NCBI GenBank assembly: GCA_030248195.1
Contig: JASAND010011151.1
Span: 1 to 64,000, forward strand
Length of the DNA stretch: 64,000 nucleotides
Source: Trissonchulus latispiculum
Lineage: Eukaryota > Nematoda > Enoplea > Enoplida > Ironidae
Direction: 5' to 3'
The position numbers and the translations under genes were made by a program. Below are positions 32,959-43,375 of this stretch, piece by piece. Positions within the stretch are counted from its first letter, which is position 1; each line of letters starts with the position of its first letter. Below the pieces are notes generated by a model that had not been told where the DNA came from, made no database searches, and saw only the letters and a list, made by a program, of their open reading frames with translations.

Positions 32959-33340
32959 CAAGAGTACATAATGATAAGAGTGTGACAGCAGGCAAGCTCT
33001 CTGTTATCAGCTGCAGGTACATGCCCTGTATGCTAACGCCCTACCCCCCCCCACAAATCGGTACCTAGTTAACCCGCCTCACTAATCAAAACCCAGTCAA
33101 CCACTCCCCCCACAAATCAGACCCTAGTGAAACGACCCTCCCCACAAATCAGACACTAGTGAAATCCACTAGTGTCTGATTTGTGGGGGAGGGGTGGTTG
33201 ACTGGGGTCTGATTTGTGGGGGGGGGGTTAACTAGGTACCGATTTGTGGGAGGGTAGGGCGTTAGCGTGCAAAGCATGTACCTGCAGCTGATAACAAGAG
33301 AGCTTGCCTGCTGTTATACTCTTATCATTATGTACTCTTG
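32959..33340. mobile_element. Fold-back element, CTATAAC target duplication (first of two)
   Basis: Perfect terminal repeats CAAGAGTACATAAT / ATTATGTACTCTTG; the rest is a near-complete palindrome with repeated CCCCCACAAATC blocks. CTATAAC lies on both sides (32952-32958, 33341-33347). Same family as 25314-25651. Confidence 0.85.
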
Positions 33341-33347
33341 CTATAAC

Positions 33348-34146
33348 CAAGAGTACATAATAACTTAGAGTGTGACAAGCGTCAAGCTCTTAGTTATTAG
33401 GCTTGGGGACATCATCTGCACGATAACGGCTGACCCCCACAAATTAGACCCATCACTTCAAAGAAATTCGCACGCTATGTTTGTGTGCTGAAGCTCGCAA
33501 CAGACGCATATTGAACCAACTGAGTAGTTGTGTTTTCTAGCTTTAGAACGTAGGCATCATAGGTTAACGCGGGGGGTCTGGGGGGCCCAAGCCCCCCCCA
33601 ACCCGGACAAGGTACAAGCCCTATCGCCGTTGGGGACTAGGGGTAACGAAAAAATGGCCAAGGGGTAACCAAAAAAGCCGGAAAAAATTTGTTTTACAGT
33701 AAAACTTCAAACATTTCCGGCTTCGCCGGAATTTTGTAGTTAAAATGTTTAATTTTTCGGGAATATCGGGTAAAATTTTGAATTTTTTTTAAAAATGCAA
33801 AATTCTTTGCAGATTTTGATAAAAAATTGCAAAATTTGATAAAATTAGCGTTAATTTTTCGAAAAAGTTTACAAATATATTCTTGAGGAACAAACCCCCC
33901 TGAGAATTTTTGTTCCACGTACAAGCCCCCTCAAAATGTTTTTGGGACAAGTCCCCTCAAAATTTTTTTGGGACAAGCCCCCCCCCAAGACCCGACCCTA
34001 TGTTAATGTATGGTAGGCATAGCGCGCGAATTTTTTTGAAGTGATGGGTCTAATTTGTGCAGGGGTCAGATCGTGCAGATCATGTCCAAAAGCCTAATAA
34101 CTAAGAGCTTGACGCTTGTCACACTCTTAGTTATTATGTAATCTTC
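33348..34146. mobile_element. Fold-back element, second copy in the same target
   Basis: Starts CAAGAGTACATAAT immediately after the middle CTATAAC and ends ATTATGTAATCTTC before a third CTATAAC (34147-34153). Arms of about 150 bases are rich in GATGGGTC and CTAAGAGCTTGACG words. The 480-base centre is C/G-run-rich and may be a further insertion. Confidence 0.8.
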
Positions 34147-34417
34147 CTATAACTTAGAGTTGTAGGTTGGACAGATATAAGTTTTATATTACTATGTTGC
34201 AGAAAACCATATCTTTTTAAACGATACAATCATTATGTAGTTCGGTTTTGGTTATCTCTTACAAGTTTGTCAATAAATATCCTTTTCAAATTAATACTAT
34301 GGATTTCATCAATTCTTCAAAATAGCTTATGCCGTTGTCAAAATTATGAGAGATTGCCTCAACAGAACTATATAATTTTGAATCGATAAAAGGATCTCGT
34401 TCTACGCAACATAAAAA

Positions 34418-34880
34418 TTAAAATCTGCCTGTACAATCTTCTTCTGAAATAACAGTATTTAACTTGTCGAAAACACCCATTTTTGAAACTGGAAGCGTAG
34501 CATATTTACACGGTGAGACACACGTTCTCCTCTTCCCCATATGATTAGCGACCTTAATGTTTCGAGCATATTGCAAACTTAGCGGCTTTGAAAGCGCTGA
34601 GTGTTTTACTTTTCCTATTATACAGTCTTGAAGTAACAAATTAAAATAGCTTACATACTGTAACAATCTGACAGGCGGTTTCAGCTTCTTCTGTTTATTG
34701 TCTTTCATTCCATGGACCTCTGTACCTTCATCATCCTCGTTGGAAAAATTTAAAGTGAACGATTGGCTCAAAGGGGGTGTCTCGTTGATGATGTTGACGT
34801 CATTTACATCGTCAGACTCGATTCGAACACTTTTCCTTTGTTCAGCCTTTGCGTTTTGGATTGATTCAGCAGGTGGTTTG
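34418..34880 (-). CDS. Possible terminal exon, unrecognised
   Basis: Minus-strand frame of about 155 codons after a possible acceptor (GCCATTACTCAG) at about 34881, ending TGA/TAA at 34418. Sequence is charged and then basic (NKQKKLKPPVRLLQYVSYF; ANHMGKRRTCVSPCKYA). A further minus-strand frame at 34952-35203 with a CDFCGQSRHP segment in another phase may be upstream coding. No family recognised; it could be a host exon or a transposon gene. Confidence 0.3.
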
Positions 34881-35662
34881 ACCTGAGTAATGGCATAACT
34901 AATCCCGAATCAGCTTCCGCCGCCGCCTTTGTGTCGCTTTCATCCCTGTTTTCAAAATTTCAGCAAACACGAACTCCGCTTTTTCCTCTGGCTTTTGAAT
35001 AAGTCGATATAGTTGCGCCTGGCTGGATCCGGTACTAGGATGTCGGGATTGTCCGCAGAAATCGCATAATATCGGAGGCGTAATCTTGAGTATCCTGGCA
35101 TTTCTCCAATTCGATCAATCTCTGCGAACAATCCCGACCCTAGCTGATCCGAACTGCGAGCTGCGAACAATCCCGACCTGATATCTTGTTGCGGTATCAG
35201 CAACTCGTGTTGGCTCCGAAAACGGCGGATTCATGACAGTAACTAGTAACTATATATATGCATTTTTCCTGCCTTGTGAGCACCGCCAAATAACGCGTTC
35301 CTCCGCGGTAGCGCCCAGGCTGGCCGAGAGCGTGTTAGGCTTAAAATAGAGCGTGCTTTTACGCGTCTAAGCCTAAGCCATTTTTAAGCATAAGCTCAGC
35401 TTTATTAATTAAGCTAATTAGCATTTTCAAAAAATCTTTGCTCACAGAGTAGGCAAAGTTCACATCTCTACTTTGCTTACTTCATTTTACTGCGAAGATC
35501 TTAACCTTGGTCTGTTTATGCTTCCTGTGCAGTGCACTGGTGTGCTTGCGTTGTATTGGTCTATCACCTATTACCTTTACGCAATGGATCACCTACTACC
35601 TTTACGCAAGTAAAATAGCGTTTTCTATTCCGTTCTCATGTCGACCCTGCAGGGATAACCAG

Positions 35663-36431
35663 TTACGAATAACTGGGAAGAGCTACTAATGTTGCTGTAT
35701 GTTCCGTATCTGTTCAGACCGAATCTCCGCAGGCCCCAGCAACTGCTGGCTTGTCTAACGAGGCAGTTGCGTCTGTATCCACGGCGAGCGTCTATACCCA
35801 ATCGGACTGTGATCTCCTACACCTATCTGTATCTACGGCGAGCGTGTGTACCCAATCGGACTATGATCTCCTAGACCCTTCTACCTCTGCTCCCACGTCA
35901 GTAGAAGCTGGGTCACAGTGCTGTCCAGCCACTGTCCCTTCTTCTAATCCAAGGATTGTTCAGGGTTTTTCTGATCCACTCTCCAACCTGTATCAGTTTA
36001 ATTTCATATATAAAGGTGTCCAGTATAAGTCGGTCGATCACGGTTTTCATAATTTGCGGGCTATTCGATTTGGCCACGCAGGCCTCACGCATCCTGAATG
36101 CTGCTCATGGCGGTGTCGCAATTCGCCTTTCTAAGGAGTTGCGCATTAGAGATCGTTCTGAAGAAGACGTAAAACTGATGGAAAGCTTAATTTGTGAAAA
36201 AATGGTTCAATGCTATTCCTTCCGCCAATCACTTCGTGACTCGGGTGACGCTCCTTTAATTCATTCTACTTATCCAGCTGACAAATTCTGGGCTTCGGGT
36301 CTGCATCATATGGACGTGGAAGGAGCAAAGGTTCCAACTTTACCGGGACTTAATGTGTTTGGCAATATTCTAATGGATTTTCGACGGACTTTGAAGCCTG
36401 AATCAGAATAGTCTAACCCTGATATTAACGT
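35663..36431 (+). pseudogene. LINE-2 ORF1, N-terminal part with NADAR domain
   Basis: A Ser/Thr/Val-rich head with a doubled SVSTASVYTQSDCDLL-like unit leads into a NADAR/YbiA-type domain. It shows FSDPLSNLYQFNFIYKGVQY and KSVDHGFHNLRA, then, after a one-base shift near 36085, ILNAAHGGVA, MVQCYSFRQSLRDSGDAPL, DKFWASGLHHMD and PGLNVFGNILMDFRRTL. These match the family order (PLSNFYP, EH..K, KF.Q...L..TGD, D.FW..G, G.N.LG..LM..R). The usual Glu before His is Asp here. A TAG stands at 36409-36411, after which the frame stays open into the LTR insertion site. NADAR enzymes act on ADP-ribose-linked substrates, including ADP-ribosylated guanine in DNA; a role in a LINE is unknown to me. Confidence 0.72.
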
Positions 36432-37024
36432 TGTAAAGATATTTGTTTGCCTCAGTAAAAGAGTCAATTTAAATTAAAGGAAGAGTTGCTAAGTTCGTGA
36501 GTGTGCGCATGTCAAACCTCGTCCTTAACTCGCTTACTCCCTAAACAACTACAGCAGGCGACGGCAGTCCAAATTCGGTACCGTGAGTTTACTGGTTTTT
36601 AAGACAAAGTTATAAATTTGACAAAAAGACAAAATAATATTCAGTTCCAAGAAATGCAAGAACATACAGCTCACAAAACTCAAAAGAAATAGAAAATTTC
36701 ACGAAATTATACACGAATACCACAAAATAATCAACTAACCCAAAATGGGGGAAGGAACAGAATTTCCCAACCAAAGAGAGCAAAAACTAACCCGAAGTTA
36801 ACCCAACAGTGGGAGACGGCAATTACACCACCCGACCGACCGCTAGAGAAAAATTCCCAAGACTGAGTGCGCAAGCGCTCAATTTCAATGGCGGACTAGA
36901 ATTAGCTAAGGAACCGAGGTTCCTACACAGAAGTACAATTTTTCATTTATCGTTCGTAAAGATAACACTACGTTTTGGATAATTTTAAGTAAAAATCAAG
37001 AAGAGTATCCGAAAATAGTTCACA
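36432..37024 (-). repeat. LTR of element A (3' LTR of the minus-strand element)
   Basis: 593 bases with TG...CA ends; near-identical to 53079-53671. Confidence 0.95.
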
Positions 37025-37045
37025 GATTACCCCCTCTTTTGAAAC
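37025..37045 (-). other. Polypurine tract of element A
   Basis: Read on the minus strand, AAAAGAGGGGGTAATC lies directly before the LTR, the expected place for plus-strand primer formation. Confidence 0.8.
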
Positions 37046-39234
37046 GCGCGCCCTCGCCGCGGCCTCCAGGCAAAATTAGTAGCCATAAAAATGAGGGTTA
37101 GCCTGCGTAACTTAGCTACTAGTAGAGGTAAAACGTCGTTTTAGTAAGCAGAAAAATTAAAATTGTATCTCACTCGAGCCCCTGGCTTTGCCAAATTTTA
37201 GGGGTCTGTTTTCGAGACACGGGTGAAGCTACTTCGGCACGTGCCGGACAACACACAAACGTTTAGAGGACATAGACTCAACACAAAAGACAAATAACCC
37301 TGCAGCCGCGACGGGAGCGCAGGTCTCAAATGGGAGAGTAACCCGAAAGATTTTAAAGAGATATGGGGAAACTCTATTCAAAACATCACACTACAGGAGT
37401 ACTAATTCAAAACTATACATAATAGAAACTAAACAACTATACAGTAGGAAATATACTATGAATGACTAAACAAAATAGAATTTTGAACCCCAGCTATATA
37501 TAAAAAATATGTTATATATATGTGCTCCGGGAGAGGCTACACCGGAGGAAAATTTATAGAAATTTATAAGAAATTGCGCGAAAAGAACGAAAACAGACGC
37601 GTACCCAGTCCAGGGAAGCCTCCCCCGGAGTAAGCATATTATGCACGAATCTGATTAAATGCCAAAATAAAGCTGCATAAAAATAAAGCACACAAGTAGA
37701 ATTGTAGCTGCACCGACAAAATGGCAAAATTGGCAAAGACGAATGGCAGTAACAAAATTATGCATGGTAAACCCGCGGTACAATAAACAGTAGTAAAAAC
37801 AAAAACAAAACAGTTAGAAACGGAGTAACATACGACATATATAGGACGGACTAGCCGAACTAGGGGGCACCCGAAAAGAAAAATCTAAAAGAAAACTGCA
37901 GAAAAAGATAGAAAATTGGGAAAGATCAAAGGAATTTAAAAGGGAGAAATCAAGGGAAAACCCCATAAAGTATAAACCCAAATGTATTCCCCCCAACCTG
38001 TTAAAGCTATCAGACAACAATAAAGCGTAGAAATGGAATGAAAAACACACAACACGATTAGAAAAAATGGGAAAAGGGGGAGGGGGAGCGGACGAGTAGG
38101 GGACATAACCGGAATATAACATATATCACACACTTGACTGTCATAAAAATATGTACTGATGATTGATGGCAAAGCAGATCAAAGTTCATATAGCATGAAG
38201 CAAAAGAGGCTGCCGAGAAACCCTCCGGGAATTCCATCAACCGGACTTCGGACCAACCTCCGGGAGGAGAGCGGGCGCCCCTCGGCGCAAGCCGCTCCGG
38301 ACCAAACCCATACACCGGTCAAAAGGCAGAACCAGGCCCACACCAAGCACCCGGGCCTCTCCAATAGTAGACACAAAACAGCTCGCCTAAGGGAAAAACA
38401 CTTTACACAACAGACACATTAGCAGAAAGGGGAACTCGCCGCAGAATGGGGACTGGGGGGTGAGGGAAGGGGAAGTATGTTATAGTAAACAAAGACAAAC
38501 AAAAAAGGAGTAAATACGGCATAGTATATGGGATTAACATACGGCACGAGGCCTACAGTAGACAAAATAGCAAAAATAGCATTATAATATAAGGCACAAT
38601 GGCCACAGTCACAAATATAAGGCACATCGGCCTAGACAGTACAACATAAGGGCCCGATTAATTTAGGGAAGAGGGGAGGCGAGCCTACGGCTACTGCAGC
38701 CTGGAGAGTATCCAGACAACCAGCGACCGTAGACTGCGCCGAAATCAAAGAAAGCGAAAAAATAAACTACGGAATCTAAGATGCCGGTCCGAGGTTGACC
38801 GCCCACCCTTGCCCGGCCAGAAGCCAGACACAGGCGACGAGCAACCACGGACCCGCCGAGATACGGGACGGTAGAACAACCCCAGTACTATTGCAAATAA
38901 AAAATTTAAAGTAAAATTTTGATAAAATAGAGTAAGTAGTCGTATACGGGATAAAAAATAAAAGATGTGTAAGAATTCGCAAAATTTAAATCGCTTTTGA
39001 AAAGAAGACGCCACTTTTTATTGAAACGTTAAAGGCAAGAAGAGTCAAATAAGAGAATACTTTTATCAGACAAGAAAATCATGTGCGAAAAGACATAGTC
39101 CAATTTGTTTCCCGAAAAATAAATGCTAGACCACATATAAAACGAAGAACAAACCCCCCCCCAAAACAAAGCAACAACACCCCCCGCAGTACGGGCCACG
39201 TGAATATCCCACCCCGCCACATAGACAAACACAA
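37046..39234 (-). other. 3' non-coding region of element A
   Basis: About 2.2 kb between the NADAR stop and the polypurine tract, with only short unrelated frames on both strands. No envelope or pol motifs seen. Confidence 0.6.
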
Positions 39235-40254
39235 TTACACAGGGGCAGGATACCGAACCGCTTCCCGGAGGTTTTGCTCGGCCTCGCGGACCGACAGCTC
39301 ATGAGGAAGCTGTGGGAAAAGTTCCCGCCGGACGATCATACAGATTTTGCCCATCCAATTCTGCCCCTTCGGATTTTCGGCAGTGAGAACTTCACGGCGG
39401 CGGGCCGGTGGCATAGCCTGCAGTTCCAAGGCGTCGTAGCCACAACTCCAGTAGGAGTCACCAGGCACCGCTTCTACCAAATAGGCCACGCCGGTGTCGT
39501 GCAACCAGCGGCGGAACTGAGGACAAGAGGCCGCTTTAGCCCGGATGACGTCAAGCATTATGAGTGCTCGAATCAAAGAACCTGGACCCGTTTTTGCGTG
39601 CCACATCTGACGCAAGGCAGATTCTCTCGGAATCCATTTATCCATAAACTCCTCAGCCAAATACTTGGCTTGGAACGGGCACTCCATGGAGGCCACGACT
39701 CGGGCCGGTTCCTTGAGGCCAAAGAAGTCCTCGAACTTGCGCCAATGGTACAACTGTTCGGAGGTACCGAATTTTTCCTCCCCCCATTGGATGTAGACGG
39801 GGTCGTTTGAATTTGACAAGGGATCGGGTTGGACGATCCACATGTTGGAGGCCATATTACCAGGACCCTTGAACCAGATGACTTGGCGATTCATAGCAGC
39901 TTTATGAGCCTGATTGTGGGAATGAGCCCAAACTTTGGTGACCGTATCCTCCGCTAGAGTAGCGAGATCTTTGGTGATCTTCACGATAAATTTGACATAT
40001 TTAGACGGCGGGCCACGAGCCGTGAGATACAGAGGATAGATGTTGATAAACGGGAAAATTTTGGCCGCTGCAGAAGCCGTGGCAGCCCACAAATTGGCAG
40101 CCTGCCCTACCAGGCGAAAGGAGTCGAATTCCAGGACACCGCGACGGTAAATCGGAGGAAAGTCAAACTTAACAGTCCAACGATAGCGGTCCAGGGTTGG
40201 GTACGGAGATCCGTCTGAAGTGACGAACTTGTGCTCCGTAGGGGCGAAATGCAC
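39235..40254 (-). CDS. NADAR-domain protein of LTR element A
   Basis: 339 codons, in the same frame as the preceding gene and separated from it by a single TGA (40258-40260); it opens with GAG GTG, not ATG. Residues about 126-313 form a NADAR/YbiA-type domain: PDPLSNSNDPVYIQW, then TSEQLYHWRKF with the conserved Glu166, ECPFQAKYLAEEF, CPQFRRWLHDTGVAYLVEA, GDSYWSCGYD (Asp266, Trp269, Gly272) and GQNWMGKICMIVRREL. The first 125 residues are of unknown type. NADAR enzymes cleave N-glycosidic bonds to ADP-ribose or related ribosyl groups, including removal of ADP-ribose from guanine in DNA. The key Glu is kept, so the domain may be active. It is last in the element, the place of accessory genes. 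Confidence 0.78.
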   Translation of the reverse strand: MHFAPTEHKFVTSDGSPYPTLDRYRWTVKFDFPPIYRRGVLEFDSFRLVGQAANLWAATASAAAKIFPFINIYPLYLTARGPPSKYVKFIVKITKDLATLAEDTVTKVWAHSHNQAHKAAMNRQVIWFKGPGNMASNMWIVQPDPLSNSNDPVYIQWGEEKFGTSEQLYHWRKFEDFFGLKEPARVVASMECPFQAKYLAEEFMDKWIPRESALRQMWHAKTGPGSLIRALIMLDVIRAKAASCPQFRRWLHDTGVAYLVEAVPGDSYWSCGYDALELQAMPPARRREVLTAENPKGQNWMGKICMIVRRELFPQLPHELSVREAEQNLREAVRYPAPV

Positions 40255-40257
40255 CTC

Positions 40258-41412
40258 TCAGCCCGGAAAAAGATTCCTGATGCACTGCAAAAAGCTATCA
40301 TAGACATTGTCAGTCACAGCAAAAGGAATTTCATTACGACGAAAAACGTCGTCCCAGAAGTTGTAGATTGCGATGAAATATGGGTTCAAGGAGGACCCGT
40401 CAATTTTGGACTGAAGATTTGGGAGATGAGCTATCTGCCAATAGGGCTCCGAGTGGATCCGGAAGGGAACCATATGCGGGTAGTGATGGATCAGGTAATG
40501 GATACCTGGCCAGAAAGCTTCGTCAGCCCTCTGAGGCCCCGTGTAAGGCTGGGTGCCACAAGGCAACTGCTTGTCAGAATCAGCAAAGTTGGGAGGACAC
40601 TCATTGAACTTTTCTAATCCCGGAGGGATTGTGGCTAAGCCGCGTTCGCGAATAATTTTGGTGGCCTTATACGGCCCTGCCAGCGGTGCCACAATGTACT
40701 GCGGGCGCTGGTCGACTACAATAGTAGGGACTGTCTCAGAGGAAAGGGAACCCGTCACCAGGCCTGTCAAATCCAGAACCAACTTACGTGGAAACAGGAA
40801 ATGGGACTCAGGCCAAACAATCTGCCTATCCGCTGGAAGATCCTCAAACGGTGAAACCTCATATGGCGAAACCTGAAGAGGCGGAGGCTGCGGAGGCGGC
40901 ACGTGTAGCTGAATCACCGGTTCCTCCTGCATAGGAACATCCAAAACCGCAGGAATGTCCGGACGGTGGGATGGCCCAGGTTGATCCGAGACGCCCACGA
41001 CCCGCACTACCGGAGCAGACGGAAGCTCGGAACCGGAGGTAGACCGCGAAGGGCCCGAACCCGGAGCCACAGCGTCCGACCCACCAGATAGCCCAGAGAG
41101 ATTTAGATTCATCAAAGACGACAGTCCTCCGGCCGACGTATCCAATAGAGGGTTAACCGGGGGTTCCGGGTAAAAGATTTTGAATAAATTTGGCACGTGA
41201 GCCTTATCAATTTGAATAACAGCGTGAATGAAAGCCAAAGGTTTCCAGGTAGGTGGAATTCCCAATTTGTTAAAAATTTGGAGTTGAGTCAGCCCGTATT
41301 GTTCTAAAGCAAAAAGCTGTTGTGGGGTACTGATATCAGGCAAAAGCTGAAAAAATGAGTCCTGAGCAAGGCGACGAAAGGTGTCGTCAAGCCCAGAAAC
41401 TGAAATTGACAT
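40258..41412 (-). CDS. Unrecognised protein of LTR element A
   Basis: 384 codons from ATG. N-terminal helical part (LDDTFRRLAQDSFFQLLP; TPQQLFALEQYGLTQLQIF), a Pro/Ser-rich linker (residues about 110-200), then a folded-looking part (LVLDLTGLVTGSLS; VVDQRPQYIVAPLAGPYKA; HYLIHHYPHMVPFRIHSEPYW). No polymerase, protease or zinc-knuckle motif. It overlaps the previous frame by 26 bases in the +1 frame and ends in a TGA with the NADAR frame continuing directly behind. Confidence 0.65.
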   Translation of the reverse strand: MSISVSGLDDTFRRLAQDSFFQLLPDISTPQQLFALEQYGLTQLQIFNKLGIPPTWKPLAFIHAVIQIDKAHVPNLFKIFYPEPPVNPLLDTSAGGLSSLMNLNLSGLSGGSDAVAPGSGPSRSTSGSELPSAPVVRVVGVSDQPGPSHRPDIPAVLDVPMQEEPVIQLHVPPPQPPPLQVSPYEVSPFEDLPADRQIVWPESHFLFPRKLVLDLTGLVTGSLSSETVPTIVVDQRPQYIVAPLAGPYKATKIIRERGLATIPPGLEKFNECPPNFADSDKQLPCGTQPYTGPQRADEAFWPGIHYLIHHYPHMVPFRIHSEPYWQIAHLPNLQSKIDGSSLNPYFIAIYNFWDDVFRRNEIPFAVTDNVYDSFLQCIRNLFPG

Positions 41413-42960
41413 ATCTAAGGCCGGAGAAAGACCAATTGGGTGAGGTCGATGGGGGTAGAAAAACGCAGGGGTGGAATAGGAACGGGCGGAAGGGGGAAGT
41501 CAACCCCTCCTGTCGGAGCCGGAGAACTGGAGCCTGAGCCGAAGAAGCAGGAACCGCAGGGGGCTGGACCACCGGAGCCATCCGCACCGAAGTTTGCGAA
41601 ACAGGCGGCTGTTGTCGCGGAAACCTCGCTCGAACCGGAGTGGAACTCGGGAGAGAAAGCGTCACAGGTGGAGCAGATGTCGGAAACAGACTAGAGGTCG
41701 TGACCCCAGGAGTACCGGGACCACGATCAACAAAATAGCCACCACCCGGAATAAGACTAAAGTCCATATTAGAAGGCTCCGACTGAGCAGAAGTATGAGG
41801 CAGGCAATGCGTGAGAAACTCTTGACTGCTAGACGCACTTATACTTGACGAGGATGGGACAGGCTCCGCAATAGAAACCTCCCCCGTAGAAGTTTGAACC
41901 ACAGGTTTGCGAAGTTTTGTGGTCTTCACCGGAATAGAGACTGAAGCCGGCGGAAGCAAATTCGGAGCGGGCGCCGGGAGCGGCGAAGCAGCAGTAGCAA
42001 CCGGAGCAGCGGAAGCAGCGACAGCAGCCGAAGCAACCGAAGCAGCGACAGCAGCCGGAGGAACCGAAGGAGCGGCTGACGCAGCAGTCCGGGCGGCCAG
42101 TTTCTGGAAATATTTGCGTGAAGCTTCAGCAGCCTCCGCAGGAGCAGGTTTTTGGGGCAAATCCGCATACGCGCCCAATAGGTCATCCATGTGAAGGGTG
42201 AGACCGGAGCGTGCAGGAACGGAGCGATTCCTGGAATGAGGAAACCGCCCAGAACCGACCGCGCCCGCACCCGACCGTGGAGGAGACCTAGAGCGAGCAC
42301 GCGGGTGTTCGTCAATTAACAAACGCCCAACAGACGTGTCCATAGGTGAGAGTGGAGAGTGAGGAGGAGTCCCCGGAGGAGAAGTTGGAAAACTTGCCAA
42401 ATTCAACTGACTTGGCTGATGATCTACTGGTAGTTCCTCCGGGTCCTCATTTTCCTCAACCGCCCGGAAATCGTGCTCCTCCTGGAGTGCCTCCTTGGCA
42501 GGCTTCGCAGCTCCCGGAACCTTTTGCGCCTTAGTACCTAACACCGGCGGATTTGCCCGGAGGGGCGCGGAGACAAAAATTTCCTTATCCCGGACTTCAA
42601 CCCCAGGAATCCGAGGGTTCTGTGCAGTAGAGACCAAAAGGTCTGGGCGAAGGAGTGCCGAGATTTTATCACCCTTACTTCTACCCTTGTTAGGCTCAAA
42701 CTTGAGAAAAATCATCTGTGTAGGGTCGAAAGGAGGATCCACAACCGGAACAGGCTTATTGACAACAGGCAAACTCGACAATTCGCGCAATGCCTTTTCC
42801 AGACCCTTCTGTCCATAGGACCGCTGTTTCCGGAGCACTAAAAAGTCTTGTTCTAAGAGAGGAGAATAAAGGCACAGCATATGCACAGACATATACGTAT
42901 CCCTAATCTGGACCAGCCCGTACTCTAGAACAATTTCTTCCTGTAAAGGAGTGACAGAAT
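41387..42960 (-). CDS. Large Pro/Ala/Ser-rich protein of element A, distal part
   Basis: Continuation of the frame at 50367-50896 after removal of element B. It begins with an ordered stretch (LQEEIVLEYGLVQIRDTYM; FLVLRKQRSYGQKGLEKAL), then becomes long and low-complexity, with an Ala/Pro repeat region around 41950-42110 and Arg/Ser-rich patches (RARSRSPPRSG). It looks like a structural or gag-like protein. It ends 26 bases inside the next gene. Confidence 0.65.
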
Positions 42961-43355
42961 TGTTAAAAACCTACTTTACTGACTGTTAATCCACCCTAAA
43001 TTACCTTATTAGTCTTTCATGAATGATCAACGTAATCGGTATAAACAGCAACCATCTAGCTTATATAAGGTAGCTTAATTGCTTATGTAATCAGTTGTAG
43101 TGTAATCGTCGTTGTGACCAGTCGGCCTGTTGAGCCATCCTTTGTATTACTGCCATATTTCTTATTTGCCATTAAAGAGTTCGTAAGTTCTTAATAAATT
43201 ATGATGGTTATTTATCTTTATTAGGGCATCTTTAGTTAGGGATACTTAATTTCTTTGAAGCGAGTTGCACTCTAGGTAGGACCTGAGTAGAACCTGCTAT
43301 CGTTTCGCCATCTAAGTACCGGTTTGGTTGCCGGACAGTAAACCGGTAGTTAACA
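42961..43355 (+). repeat. 5' LTR of element B
   Basis: 395 bases, TGTTAAAAACC start and GTAGTTAACA end. Contains TATATAAGG (about 43075) as likely TATA box and AATAAA (about 43192) as likely poly-A signal, so U3-R-U5 order is readable. Confidence 0.95.
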
Positions 43356-43357
43356 TT

Positions 43358-43375
43358 TGGCGACCATGACAGGAC
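43358..43375 (+). other. Primer-binding site of element B
   Basis: TGGCGACCATGACAGGAC begins two bases after the LTR; TGG matches the CCA end of a tRNA. The first eight bases equal those of the site in element A. Confidence 0.8.

Noticed and set aside
39274..42818. Plus-strand frames of 60-178 codons opposite the element A genes
   Set aside because: Mirror frames of long GC-rich minus-strand genes with no recognisable domains.
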